A DNA stretch of 64,000 bases from CAXXHQ01 sp963665265 (GCA_963665265.2 CAXXHQ010000001.1:806001-870000); one strand, 5' to 3'. Shown: positions 1 to 9,084, counted from the stretch's first letter. Numbers and translations: made by a program. The notes: generated from the letters alone by a model not told the origin.

Positions 1-31
1 CCGCCGAAAGTCATTTTTTTAAGCGCCGCCC

Positions 32-1132
32 ATGTCAAAAGTCGTATTAGCCATGTCCGGCGGGGTCGATAGCAGCGCGGCTGCCTCCCTTTTACGGCAA
101 GCCAAACACGATGTGGTCGGCGTCTTCATGCGGCATGGGCAAGCCGACGATTCCCCGCCGACCGATGGTTGCGGTTGCGGTCTATCTGAAGCCTCGAAAA
201 AACAAGGGTGCTGCAGCGCGGCCGACGCAGCCGACGCGCGCCGAGTCGCCGAGTCGCTTGACATCCCCTTCTACGCCCTCAATTTCGAGCGGGAATTCGA
301 TTCCATTATCGACGATTTCTGCCGCGAATATGCCGCCGGTCGAACTCCGAACCCTTGCGTCGAGTGCAACACCCGCTTGAAGTTCGGCAAACTGTTCGAA
401 TATGCCGACGCGGTCGGGGCCGAATTCGTCGCTTCGGGCCATTACGCGAGATTGGAGCCGGCCGACGACGGCGAAGTCGCTTTGCGGCGCGGCTTGGACG
501 AAAGCAAAGATCAATCCTACGTTCTGTTCGGCGTGCGCCGCGATTATCTAAAGCGTCTGCTCTTCCCCGTGGGCGAATACCGCAAAGAGGATATCCGACG
601 GATCGCGGCGGAATCGGGCTTGCGCGTCGCCGAGAAAAAAGACAGCCAAGAAATTTGCTTCGTGCCCGACCAGGACCATGCGAGGTTCGTTCGCGCTCGA
701 TTGGGCGATTACGACGCAAGCGGCGAGATCGTTCTTTCGGACGGAACGGTCGTGGGCAAACACGACGGCATCGAAAAATTCACGATCGGCCAGCGCAAGG
801 GGTTGCGAGTGGCGTTCGGCGAGCCGCGTTACGTGCTGCGAATCGAACCGGAAACGCGACGCGTCGTGATCGGCGAACGTGAAGAGCTTGCATGCCGAGA
901 GTTCTTCGCCGCCAAAGCGAATTGGCTGACGGAGAGTCTTCCGGCTGAAAAGGCGTTCGCATGCAACGTGAAGATTCGCTATCGCAGCCGAGCCTATCCG
1001 GCGCGCGTGACGCGGCTCGCGGAATCGCGATTTCACGTGTCGTTCGAGGAGCCTGCCTACGGCGTGGCGCCGGGACAAGCGGCCGTTTGCTACGACGGCG
1101 ATCGCGTGCTGGGCGGCGGCTGGATCGAGTAA
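32..1132 (+). CDS. mnmA: tRNA-specific 2-thiouridylase MnmA
   Basis: This cytoplasmic enzyme activates U34 of Lys/Glu/Gln tRNAs with ATP and inserts sulfur to give 2-thiouridine. The PP-loop SGGVDSS sits at residues 9-15, right behind the start as is normal for the family. The two catalytic cysteines are visible: C109 in PNPCVEC and C209 in SQEICF. The motif ASGHYAR and the C-terminal beta-barrel region are present. At 366 residues the length is normal. A Cys-rich insert (GCGCGL..KKQGCC, about residues 48-63) follows the first strand and is longer than in E. coli. No clear Shine-Dalgarno is seen, but the ATG directly precedes the conserved N-terminus. It converges with hemE; the 66-base gap contains only a weak hairpin. 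Confidence 0.97.
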   Translation: MSKVVLAMSGGVDSSAAASLLRQAKHDVVGVFMRHGQADDSPPTDGCGCGLSEASKKQGCCSAADAADARRVAESLDIPFYALNFEREFDSIIDDFCREYAAGRTPNPCVECNTRLKFGKLFEYADAVGAEFVASGHYARLEPADDGEVALRRGLDESKDQSYVLFGVRRDYLKRLLFPVGEYRKEDIRRIAAESGLRVAEKKDSQEICFVPDQDHARFVRARLGDYDASGEIVLSDGTVVGKHDGIEKFTIGQRKGLRVAFGEPRYVLRIEPETRRVVIGEREELACREFFAAKANWLTESLPAEKAFACNVKIRYRSRAYPARVTRLAESRFHVSFEEPAYGVAPGQAAVCYDGDRVLGGGWIE

Positions 1133-1198
1133 GCTTTTCGAGACGTTGCCCTGACCTTCAAGGTTAATCGGACGGACAGGAATGTCCCTCCTCCTAAT

Positions 1199-2248
1199 CT
1201 ATTGGCCGTTGTTTTTTATGATATCGACGAGGAGCTTGGCGTTTTCGGGCGGGGTCGAGGGGAGAACGCCGTGCCCGAGATTAAAAATATGGCCGGGTTG
1301 GCCCTTCAATTGATTCAAGATGCGCGTGGCTTCGGCGCGAATCACGTCGGGAGAGCAAAGCAAGACGGCCGGGTCGAGGTTTCCTTGAAGCGGAACTTCG
1401 GAGCCGATCATCTCGCGCGCGGCGCCAAGGGGAATCCGCCAGTCCAAACTGATCGCGAAATTCTTTCGGTTTTTGCCGAGGTCGCGCGCGCCGAGGATAA
1501 GCGCCGGGTTGCCGGTGAAAAAATAAATGATCGGCGCGTCGGGCGGAAGAAGGTTTATGAGCGTTTGAATATACGGGCACACGTAACGGCGATAGTCCTC
1601 GACGGCGAGACAGCCGACCCAACTATCGAAGATTTGAACGACTTGCGCGCCGGCGGCGAGTTGGGCCGTGAGGAGCTTGGCGACCGATCGGGCGAATCGC
1701 GTCATAAGTTCGTTCCAGGCTTTCCCGTCGTCGTGCATGAGCCGCTTGACGTTGATGTAGTCGCGACTTGAACCGCCCTCGACGGCGTAGGCGGCAAGAG
1801 TGAACGGAGCGCCCGCAAACCCGATCAAAGGGAGTTCGACCGGCAATTGCTCGCGAGTTTTTCGCACGGCTTCGAGGACGAAGCCGAGTTCGGCGGCGTT
1901 TTCGAGTTCTCTGAGTCGAGAGACGTCTTTCGCCTCGCGGAGAGGATTATCGATCTTCGGGCCGTCGCCGGCGGTGAAAGTGACGTTCAAGCCCATCGGC
2001 TCGAAGATCACCAGCAAGTCGGAGAAAAGGATGGCGGCGTCGACGCCGAGTTGCTCGACGGCCGTCAGCATAGCTTCCGCGCAAAGCTCGGGGTTTTTGC
2101 AAAATTCGAGAAAATCGCGTCCGCGACGAGCCTCGCGATACTGAGGCATGTATCGGCCCGCCTGCCGCATCAGCCAAACAGGTCTCCGTTCGACAGGTTC
2201 AAGCCGGAGCGATTTGAGAAGCAGGCTGTCGCGGCAAAGGGTCGTCAT
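1199..2248 (-). CDS. hemE: uroporphyrinogen decarboxylase HemE
   Basis: HemE removes the four acetate carboxyls of uroporphyrinogen III to give coproporphyrinogen III in haem synthesis. The signature RQAGRYMPQYREAR is near residue 28. FSDLLVIFEPMGL, with the substrate-binding Asp, and the GFAGAPFTLAAY segment are present. The C-terminal GHGVLPSTPPEN motif is intact. At 349 residues it is full length. The ATG gives the expected short N-terminal tail although no strong ribosome binding site precedes it. The next gene upstream on the same strand (the Cys-rich protein) is separated by a strong terminator, so hemE probably has its own promoter. No other haem gene is nearby. Confidence 0.97.
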   Translation of the reverse strand: MTTLCRDSLLLKSLRLEPVERRPVWLMRQAGRYMPQYREARRGRDFLEFCKNPELCAEAMLTAVEQLGVDAAILFSDLLVIFEPMGLNVTFTAGDGPKIDNPLREAKDVSRLRELENAAELGFVLEAVRKTREQLPVELPLIGFAGAPFTLAAYAVEGGSSRDYINVKRLMHDDGKAWNELMTRFARSVAKLLTAQLAAGAQVVQIFDSWVGCLAVEDYRRYVCPYIQTLINLLPPDAPIIYFFTGNPALILGARDLGKNRKNFAISLDWRIPLGAAREMIGSEVPLQGNLDPAVLLCSPDVIRAEATRILNQLKGQPGHIFNLGHGVLPSTPPENAKLLVDIIKNNGQ

Positions 2249-2278
2249 GGCCGAGCGTTCTTTGGTTAGGGAGAGCGC

Positions 2279-2324
2279 AAAAAAAGAAACGGGCCTGTCG
2301 CGGAGAACCCGACAGACCCGTTTA
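2279..2324 (-). terminator. rho-independent terminator of the Cys-rich protein gene
   Basis: A 14-bp inverted repeat with a single G-T mismatch (2288-2301 with 2311-2324) has a 9-base loop. On the minus strand it is followed by a run of T residues (2279-2286). It lies just past the stop of the 2354-3295 gene and before hemE. Confidence 0.9.
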
Positions 2325-2353
2325 ATTCTAACAGTTTATTTCGTTCGCGTTAA

Positions 2354-3295
2354 TTAGTTGCGGACGATGCTGCGGCTGGCTTGATACAAGCTGCTGCGAT
2401 TGTACGAGGCCGACGGATCGGTCTTCGGGGCGGTGGGCAACGGAGCGGCTTCAGGAGCCTTGGCCGGGGTAGTCGCCGGAGCGGCGGCCGGGGCGGCGCC
2501 AGTGCATCCGCAAGCCGGTTCACAAGCCTTGGGCGCTTCGCAAGCGGTGCAACCGGCCTTATGGCACTTGTGGCACTCGACTAAGCTGAACAACGCGTCA
2601 ACCAGCTCAAGGACCGGACGGCAACGCGGTTTGCATTCGCCGCACTTCGGTTCGCAAGTCGGAGCGCAAGCCTTGGGGGCTTCGCAAGCTTTGCAAGGAT
2701 CGCAAGCCTTGGGGGCTTTGCAAACGCGGACCGGTTTGCAGGCCGGTTCGCAAGCCTTCGGAGCTTGGCAAGCCGGTTCGCAAGCCTTCGGGGCTACGCA
2801 AGCCGGAGCACAAGCCTTGGGCGCTTCGCAAGCCTTCGGAGCGGCACAAGCCTTGGGCGCTTCGCACGCTTTTACCGGATCGCAAGCGCACGGCGAGCAT
2901 TTGCAATGATCGCACGTGAACAGATCCTTGATGCCCGCGAACAAGTCACGGACGGGGGTCGGACGGCAGCACTTTTCGCACTTCGGCGCACAAGCCGGTT
3001 CGCAAGCCTTAGGGGCTTTGCAGGCCGGTTCGCAAGCCTTCGGAGCGACGCACGCCGGCTCACAAGCCTTCGGAGCGGCGCAAACCGGAGCACAAGGCTT
3101 CGGAGCTTCGCACGCCTTCGGCGCTTCGCAAGCTTTTACGGGATTGCAGGCCTTGACCGGTTCGCAGGTTTTGCACGCGCCGCAGGCACCGCATTCTTTC
3201 AGGCCCAACATGCGATCCAAAAGCTCCAAGCTGAAGCCCTGGGTGCAGAGGGCGGCGCTCAGTAAAAGCGCTCCAATAATCGTTTTGCTTTTCAT
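2354..3295 (-). CDS. secreted Cys/Pro/Ala/Lys-rich repeat protein
   Basis: Not assignable to a named family. It is a 313-residue protein with a clear signal peptide (MKSKTIIGALLLSAALC..). The mature part is built from about twenty short repeats of the type PKACEPAC / KACEAP. I count close to 49 cysteines, roughly one residue in six. Three short amphipathic segments break the repeat: LELLDRMLGL near residue 23, VRDLFAGIKDLF in the middle and VLELVDALFSLV near residue 225. Each leads into a denser Cys cluster such as CGACGACKTC or CDHCKCSPCAC. The tail is Pro/Ala-rich and ends SYNRSSLYQ.. The start has an AAGGAG ribosome site 10 bases upstream. A disulfide-linked envelope role or metal binding are both possible. 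Repeats in the DNA mirror those in the protein. Confidence 0.85.
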   Translation of the reverse strand: MKSKTIIGALLLSAALCTQGFSLELLDRMLGLKECGACGACKTCEPVKACNPVKACEAPKACEAPKPCAPVCAAPKACEPACVAPKACEPACKAPKACEPACAPKCEKCCRPTPVRDLFAGIKDLFTCDHCKCSPCACDPVKACEAPKACAAPKACEAPKACAPACVAPKACEPACQAPKACEPACKPVRVCKAPKACDPCKACEAPKACAPTCEPKCGECKPRCRPVLELVDALFSLVECHKCHKAGCTACEAPKACEPACGCTGAAPAAAPATTPAKAPEAAPLPTAPKTDPSASYNRSSLYQASRSIVRN

Positions 3296-4110
3296 TGAGC
3301 AACAACTCCTTTACAGAGAACTGGGGAGCGGTGTAGTTCCTTTGCCTGATCTCGAAGCCTCTTCTCCGTGAACGCAACCGTTACTTGGCTTTTTTTGCGG
3401 GGTAAAGTCCGCTTACGGTCGCAATCTTCAAACAGCTTCAATCTCGGGCGGGAAGCAGGGTCATCTCCCGACAGTTCACACGGTGTACTGCGCCAGGTCC
3501 GTCGAACCTATCCTTGGCTCGATTGATACCCGATCCGGTTGCCTGACGCACCCTGAACATGTATCACTTCGACACATGCGATTTTTTTTAGGGCCAGATA
3601 CCGTATCGGCTTGAAAAAGAAGCCGCCTTGAGCGAACGAAAGGTATTTCCAGCAAACGGTTTACCTCTCTCGTTGCGCAAAGATTTCCCATTGCAGAGAG
3701 TAGGCAAAATTTAACGATTGTACGCCCAGCCAAGCCCCCAAAGACGCCTCGAAAAGTCATCGCCGCGAGAAAATCCTTCGCGGCTTACCCCGACGGATTG
3801 CTCGAAAAACTAAACCTGGGCTTCATGACAGGAAAAATGCCGTCGAGCCCCAACCGTAGAAGCGGAGAAAATCGGCAAACTTTAACGACGCCAAAGCTGG
3901 AAGCCATGCAAAAAACCGAGGAAACGACGCCCGGATCGAACGCTATCCGACCAAGACGTGTGGACAACCGGCGAAAAATTATGGAAAATGCGAACGATGA
4001 GGCCGTTTGGGCGGTCTTTATTGGTAAATATTATTCGCTCGTTGCATGAATGCCCCTCGCAAGAGTAGAGCGGCGCCTGCAAGCACGCACTCCATACAGG
4101 ATTTTGCCGC
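3296..4110. other. 815-base intergenic region
   Basis: This divergent spacer lies between the Cys-rich protein gene and the amidotransferase gene and must hold their two promoters. The short open frames in it, including one of 83 codons at 3798-4049, lack ribosome sites and protein-like composition. I see no RNA gene or mobile element in it. Confidence 0.5.
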
Positions 4111-4692
4111 ATGATTGCGCTCATCGATAATTACGACTCGTTCACCTACAACCTCGTGCAACGCTTGGGCGAGATCGACCCGAGTTTGGACCTGCAAGTC
4201 TTTCGCAATAATAAAATTACGGTCGACGAGCTAGAGGCGCTCAAGCCGGCGCGGATCATTATTTCGCCCGGCCCTTGCACGCCGAACGAGGCCGGAATTT
4301 CGGTCCCCTGCATCCAACGCTTCGCGGGCAAAATCCCACTGTTCGGCGTCTGCCTCGGTCATCAGTCGATGGGACAAGCCTTCGGCGCGACGATCGTCCG
4401 ATGCGGCCGCTTAATGCACGGCAAAACCGACATGATCAGTCACGACAACCAAGGATTGTTCGAAGGACTCCCCAATCCCTTCGTGGCGACGCGCTATCAC
4501 AGCTTAGTGATTAAGCCCGACACGCTGCCCGAAGAATTCGCAGTAAGCGCGTGGAGCACGGCGCCCAACGGCGAATTAGAAATCATGGGCATCCGCCATA
4601 AGAAATATCCGATGTTCGGCGTGCAGTTCCACCCGGAAAGCTTTTTGACCGACTGCGGCGTAAAGATCCTGGAAAAGTTCTTGAGCGTGTAG
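4111..4692 (+). CDS. pabA: anthranilate/4-amino-4-deoxychorismate synthase glutamine amidotransferase subunit
   Basis: A class I glutamine amidotransferase that releases ammonia from glutamine for the chorismate-amination subunit (TrpE or PabB). The N-terminal MIALIDNYDSFTYNLVQ, the oxyanion-strand motif ISPGPCTP, the nucleophile region FGVCLGHQSMGQ and the His/Glu pair in VQFHPESF are all intact. At 193 residues it is normal length. AGGA lies about 10 bases before the ATG. It stands alone: no trpE, pabB or other tryptophan or folate gene is adjacent, so a shared role in both pathways is likely. Whether it should be called TrpG or PabA cannot be decided from the sequence. Confidence 0.93.
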   Translation: MIALIDNYDSFTYNLVQRLGEIDPSLDLQVFRNNKITVDELEALKPARIIISPGPCTPNEAGISVPCIQRFAGKIPLFGVCLGHQSMGQAFGATIVRCGRLMHGKTDMISHDNQGLFEGLPNPFVATRYHSLVIKPDTLPEEFAVSAWSTAPNGELEIMGIRHKKYPMFGVQFHPESFLTDCGVKILEKFLSV

Positions 4693-4736
4693 CGTTTGTA
4701 AATAGGGATATTCGTAGGGTGCGTGCAAACACCACC

Positions 4737-4922
4737 CTACAACTCGTCTCGCAGACTTCTTTTCGCGAACGTCTCCTTCAAGATGAGGAATTCGGAGACC
4801 AACCCCATGCCGAAGCCAAAAATATTCGCCCAATCGGGACCGGTTCGAGCAAGGAAAACGCCGCACACGACCAGCAACGTCGAGGAACAAAGGAACAACA
4901 GCAGCAAAATGGCGTTTCGCAT
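4737..4922 (-). CDS. small hypothetical membrane protein
   Basis: A 61-residue frame with a strongly hydrophobic N-terminus (about residues 4-24, a leader or membrane helix), a short GPDW loop, a second hydrophobic stretch (about residues 32-48) and a basic tail ending KRSLRDEL. The topology looks like a real two-helix membrane protein rather than chance. There is no family recognition and no neighbour that explains it. It lies in the convergent space downstream of the amidotransferase gene. Confidence 0.45.
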   Translation of the reverse strand: MRNAILLLLFLCSSTLLVVCGVFLARTGPDWANIFGFGMGLVSEFLILKETFAKRSLRDEL

Positions 4923-4959
4923 GGGTTGAGCCCTAGTTCATGAAGATGGCGGAAACTTC

Positions 4960-5150
4960 GATTGATTTTATGTCGCCCCTAAAGGGGCTTAATACAATTT
5001 TCTGCACGAGTTCCGTGGGCTAAACGCCCACGGCTTAATTCTTTCGTCCCTTCGGGACTGCCGGGCATTAGCGCAAAGTCAGCGAGGCGGAGCCTCGATT
5101 CTAGCCGGTTCCCAGGCAGAGCCTGGGAACCAGGAACGAGACAGGCAGGA
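4960..5150. repeat. cluster of short palindromic intergenic repeats
   Basis: Several small perfect or near-perfect inverted repeats follow one another: CCCCTAAAGGGG near 4977, CCGTGGGC..GCCCACGG near 5010-5035, GTCCCTTCGGGAC near 5046, and TTCCCAGGC..GCCTGGGAA near 5107-5130. The last one recurs in degenerate form near 24020-24055. No coding potential is apparent. They look like dispersed genomic repeat units. Confidence 0.6.
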
Positions 5151-5194
5151 ATCTCTTGTCATGCACGGGGTGCATGATCTACGAAGCTATAAAT

Positions 5195-6553
5195 TCAGTT
5201 TGCGTCGCCGCCGGTTAATTTTTGCTCGACTTGATCGGCCTGCCACGCGATGGCCGACAGAATTCGGCTAACATCGAGCGGGGTCAACGTCTCGGCCAAC
5301 TGATTCGTCTGCAAAACGACCGTTTGCGCGCCGCCGATATCTTTCACCGCGAACGCGCCGTGAACCGTCGATACGTTGTACTGCAACAGAGCGGCCGCGT
5401 TCTTTTCGACGAACGGTCCGCACACGGACCAATAGTTGACCACCGGCGCGCCCGACGGATCTTTTTGACCGAACTCGACCGTTACGATCTGCTTCCGTAA
5501 CGTTCCGATCGGAATCGTGATCTTCATCGCATCGCCGGCCTCTTCGATTTTATAGACGGCGGCCGCCGCCACGTTGCGCACCAACGTCTTCGGATCGACG
5601 TTGACGGGCGAGAGGGCGTCAAAACTCGGCCCGAACGCGACGGGAGCTGCCGACGCCCCCGCCGATGCAGGAGCGACCGGCGACGCTTGAGCTGGCCCCG
5701 AGGCGCTCATCGCCTGTTGAATCATGCCGGGCATCATCATGCCGAAGCCGGCGCCCATTCCCATCCCCATCGCCGATTGCCCCATGCCCGCCGCGCCGTT
5801 TTGCTCGGCCAATTTGGCCATGCTATTCGCGGCTTGATACTTCATATAGGCGTTCAAATCGCCGACGGCGCCCATCGAGCTGCGAGTGTCGATCGCCTTC
5901 TGCACCTCCTCGGGAGGAGTGATCGCGTTGATGAAGAAATCGACGAGTTCCAACCCGTACTTCGTGAAGTCGGCGGCGACCTCCTTTTTCGACTCGGCCG
6001 CTAATTCGTCGTACTTGCCCGGTAAATCGAGCAAGCCGCATTTCATGTCCGAAAGAACATGCGCCAATTTCGACAAAATCAAATCGCGAAAATAGGATCC
6101 GCACGCCTCGGTCGTATATTTTCCTTGCGTTCCGACGACGGTGTTGACCAGCAGCTTAGTGTCGACGACGCGGAACGAGTATTTTCCGAAACCGCGAAGG
6201 CGGACCATCCCGAAATCGGGATCGCGATAGACGATTGGTTCGCGAGTCCCCCATTTCTGATCGAGAAAGGTCTGCTTTCCGACGAAGATGACCTGTGCCT
6301 GAAACGGAGACTTCTCCCAAGGAATCGTAAGCAACCGGGTAAGGATCGGCACGTTCGCGGTGACAAGGGTATGTCGTCCGGCGGCGAATATATCTTGCGC
6401 CTCGCCGCCGTAGAAAAAGACCGCCTCTTGATTCTCCTGAACGATCAATTGGGCGCCGATCTTGATGTCAGCCGAGCCGTCCTCGGGCACTCGTTGAACG
6501 AGCGAGGTATTCGAGTTATCGAAAAACTGAATGACTTCCATCCGAATGCCCAT
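5195..6553 (-). CDS. SPFH/Band-7 domain protein with C-terminal YbjN-like domain
   Basis: The 452-residue protein begins with an SPFH (virion-core/YdjI-type) domain, residues about 1-265: IGAQLIVQENQEAVFFYGGE, GKYSFRVVDTKLL and LVDFFINAITPPEEVQKAID. A Met/Gly/Ala-rich linker (about 265-320) follows. The C-terminal module of about 130 residues resembles type III chaperone/YbjN-like folds (about 325-445). No signal peptide or membrane helix is visible, so it is a cytoplasmic or membrane-associated scaffold. The zinc-ribbon tail usual for this SPFH family is replaced by the extra module. The function is unknown. The spacer to the next gene contains the promoter of the divergent lipoprotein gene. 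Confidence 0.82.
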   Translation of the reverse strand: MGIRMEVIQFFDNSNTSLVQRVPEDGSADIKIGAQLIVQENQEAVFFYGGEAQDIFAAGRHTLVTANVPILTRLLTIPWEKSPFQAQVIFVGKQTFLDQKWGTREPIVYRDPDFGMVRLRGFGKYSFRVVDTKLLVNTVVGTQGKYTTEACGSYFRDLILSKLAHVLSDMKCGLLDLPGKYDELAAESKKEVAADFTKYGLELVDFFINAITPPEEVQKAIDTRSSMGAVGDLNAYMKYQAANSMAKLAEQNGAAGMGQSAMGMGMGAGFGMMMPGMIQQAMSASGPAQASPVAPASAGASAAPVAFGPSFDALSPVNVDPKTLVRNVAAAAVYKIEEAGDAMKITIPIGTLRKQIVTVEFGQKDPSGAPVVNYWSVCGPFVEKNAAALLQYNVSTVHGAFAVKDIGGAQTVVLQTNQLAETLTPLDVSRILSAIAWQADQVEQKLTGGDAN

Positions 6554-6859
6554 TGTTTTTTTTCTCCAGGATTAGTTTCAAGGATATTGTCGGGAGCTTG
6601 GAAACAAGCTCGCTAATTACAACCTTTTGGCATGCTCATAATACCCCGCCGGAGGTTCGGCGAAAAGTAATCGTTTTTCTCGTCGGTCTAGACCGGGGCA
6701 CTGTATTATTCGCCGCCGGCAACTCCATATTGTCCGATCTTGGCTTCGCGGAGTGTTAAACTGGGCAATTCCGCCGTTTTTTTATCAAAAAGCTCGCCGA
6801 GAATGTTCCATTTGACGCTATCTCCCCCCAGACGAACGCATTTTTTCATGGAACTTATA

Positions 6860-6888
6860 TTGGCGAGAAATGAGGTCGATGGTATAGT
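6860..6888 (+). promoter_or_regulatory. candidate sigma-70 promoter of the HEAT lipoprotein gene
   Basis: TTGGCG (6860-6865) and TATAGT (6883-6888) are separated by 17 bases, a good housekeeping promoter pattern, about 75 bases before the start codon at 6964. Confidence 0.5.
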
Positions 6889-6963
6889 CCCGCCTCACTA
6901 GGTTCGCGCAATATGATCGCGAACGTAATTTAACGCACCCAAACCACGCTTACGGCAGCCTCG

Positions 6964-7650
6964 ATGAACCGACTATTTCACGGAGCATGGCAAGTTCTTT
7001 TCGGCGGCTTGGCGGCGATTATGCTGTCGGGCTGCGCGGAAATGCCCGCGTGGGTGCCGTTCCAGCCGCCGCGGACCGACGATCTTCCCGGCGTGGTGAC
7101 GCCGGGACAGAAGAATGCCCAACTCCGCAAGCTTCGGATGGACGCGGAAGAGGTCGGGCCCGAGATGAAGTCGAAGACGGTCGCCTATCTCAGCGATTGG
7201 GTATGGCGGGAAAAAGACTCGCAGATTCGCGGTGAAATCATCCGCACTGTGGGCGAATACAACATTCCCGAGGCATCGAACTTCCTGAAAGCGGCCTTGA
7301 GCGATCTTGATCCCGACGTCCGCATTGCCGCTTGCCACGCCTGGGGGAAACGTAACGATCCGAATGCCTCCAAGTATCTCGCCGAAACGTTGCGCAGCGA
7401 TCGCGACAAAGACGTTCGCTTCGCGGCGATTCGAGCGCTCGGAAATACTCACGATCAACAAGCCATTCAGGCTTTGAGCGAAATGCTCGCCGAGAAAGAT
7501 CCGGCCATGCAGTATTACGCCGTCAACTCGCTAAGAAACGTGACGGGGCAGGATCTAGGAAATGACGTCGATAAGTGGCAGCAATACGCGAAAGACGGCA
7601 AACTGCAACCGGCGCCGATCGCCTCAAACCCGCTAAAAAAGCTGTTTTGA
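6964..7650 (+). CDS. HEAT-repeat lipoprotein
   Basis: A 228-residue exported protein. The N-terminus has a hydrophobic leader ending in the lipobox LSGC at residues 20-23, so it should be lipid-anchored. From about residue 55 onward there are four or five alpha-helical HEAT-type repeats (GEIIRTVGEYNIPEASNFL, RIAACHAWGKRNDPNASKYL, RFAAIRALGNTHDQQAIQAL, MQYYAVNSLRNVTG). These are expected to form a protein-binding solenoid. The C-terminus is short and basic. No enzyme motif is seen. It stands alone behind its own candidate promoter. Confidence 0.85.
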   Translation: MNRLFHGAWQVLFGGLAAIMLSGCAEMPAWVPFQPPRTDDLPGVVTPGQKNAQLRKLRMDAEEVGPEMKSKTVAYLSDWVWREKDSQIRGEIIRTVGEYNIPEASNFLKAALSDLDPDVRIAACHAWGKRNDPNASKYLAETLRSDRDKDVRFAAIRALGNTHDQQAIQALSEMLAEKDPAMQYYAVNSLRNVTGQDLGNDVDKWQQYAKDGKLQPAPIASNPLKKLF

Positions 7651-7839
7651 CGATTGAGGCAATGCCCATCGCTAACTCGGGCATGCCAATATTTTCCGCG
7701 AAAAAAACCATCTTTTTTTGAATCGCTTTCGTAAGAACCGGCAATAAGAATTATCGAAACCGCCGCGACGTTTCGATGTCATATGAACCGCAAGCGATTT
7801 GCCAAAAAATTCGCATTTAAGTGATTGAGATTGGGAAAG

Positions 7840-9051
7840 ATGCACGCTTTGCAGTTGCTACAAAACGACAAAGCCCGTAATATAGGGGCAATCCAGAATA
7901 CTGCGCACGCGCTGCGGCTCGTCACCGAAGAAAGCGAGACGCCCCTCCCCTGGGACGTCGCCCAACTTAAAACGATTCAGGATGAGACAGAAATGGCTCC
8001 TTCCGACCGCCGTTGGCTGGCTTTTCATCGAGACGGTCGTTCCGTAGCGCGACATTATCGTCCGCCCCAAGACGCCGATCGGGCTCCCATGCAACCGTTA
8101 CGCTTCACCGAACAATTCAAAGGCCTCTTCACCCTCGCGGTCCAAATGACCGCCACGGCGGGAGCGGACGGGATCATTTTGCTCCTCGACGGTCCGGCCG
8201 ATTGGACTCGCCTGAAGACGATGAAGGGGAACGCCAAACTGATCGTCGCCGCCGATGGCCTCGAACAACTTGACGGTGCGAAGGAGTCGGGACTGGAATG
8301 CATCCACCTCGACATGCCCGATAGCCCTATTTACGAGCGCTTGACTCAGTCGGTCCTCGAAGCGGTGGCCGACGACATGCTCGCCCCCGGCTCGTGCGTC
8401 GTCACCCTCTACTCGGGATTCGACGCCGATGACGTCGATTCGCTGAGCGTGATCAACCTCGACGAACACTTGAACCGGCTCAGCGGCCGCGACCTTCGAC
8501 AACTTGAAACTCGCGTTCCATTAGATACGCTTAAACTCGTCGTCGACCTGGCCGTGGAAATTGGCCGGGAAGGACGCGAGGGCAAGCCGGTCGGAACGCT
8601 ATTCGTCGTGGGCGATTCGCGGAAGACGCTCAACAGCAGCCGCCCGGTCGGATTCGATCCCGTCCGCGGCTACAGCCGCAAAGAACGCAATCTGGCCGAT
8701 CCGCGGGTTCGTGAAGGGATCAAAGAGATCGCGCAGATGGACGGCGCGATTATCGTTTCGCCCGACGGCGTGGTCGAAGCGGCCTGCCGCTATCTCGACT
8801 GCTCGGCCGCCGACGTGACGCTCTCGAAAGGGCTGGGGGCTCGCCATTGGGCCGCCGCCGCCATTAGCCGCGCCACAAACGCCGTGGCCGTGAGCGTCAG
8901 CGAGAGCAACGGAACGGTCCGCATCTTCCACAACGGCGAGGTCGTTCTCCGCATTGAGCCGAACATGCGCCGCCCGATGGTCTGGAAGGCGTTTGAATAC
9001 GATCCGCCTTCGAGCGAAGGCAAGCAAAAAGGCCGAGAGATTGGCGAGTAA
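7840..9051 (+). CDS. diadenylate cyclase (DAC/DisA_N) domain protein
   Basis: The C-terminal part, about residues 240-395, carries the DAC fold that makes cyclic di-AMP from two ATP. It shows the DGA motif (D301-A303 in MDGAIIVSP) and, 32 residues on, GLGARHW, the counterpart of the RHR motif. AAAAISRATNAVAVSVSESNG then follows as in other DACs. The third residue of RHR is Trp (W337), which is unusual. The N-terminal 230 residues are not recognised and are not a DisA HhH or CdaA membrane region, so the cyclase is presumably soluble. The start is uncertain: TTG at 7825 is in frame, but ATG 7840 is preferred. A strong terminator follows. Confidence 0.85.
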   Translation: MHALQLLQNDKARNIGAIQNTAHALRLVTEESETPLPWDVAQLKTIQDETEMAPSDRRWLAFHRDGRSVARHYRPPQDADRAPMQPLRFTEQFKGLFTLAVQMTATAGADGIILLLDGPADWTRLKTMKGNAKLIVAADGLEQLDGAKESGLECIHLDMPDSPIYERLTQSVLEAVADDMLAPGSCVVTLYSGFDADDVDSLSVINLDEHLNRLSGRDLRQLETRVPLDTLKLVVDLAVEIGREGREGKPVGTLFVVGDSRKTLNSSRPVGFDPVRGYSRKERNLADPRVREGIKEIAQMDGAIIVSPDGVVEAACRYLDCSAADVTLSKGLGARHWAAAAISRATNAVAVSVSESNGTVRIFHNGEVVLRIEPNMRRPMVWKAFEYDPPSSEGKQKGREIGE

Positions 9052-9084
9052 AGCGAACCTTGTGAATATCATTTTGCTCAATAG

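Noticed and set aside
2520..3170. Dense direct repeats that could look like a CRISPR array or minisatellite
   Set aside because: The units are in frame with the Cys-rich protein and vary at codon third positions; there are no spacer-like unique segments or cas genes.
3798..4049. 83-codon frame in the spacer before the amidotransferase gene
   Set aside because: No ribosome site, no hydrophobic or domain-like pattern, and low similarity to neighbouring codon use.
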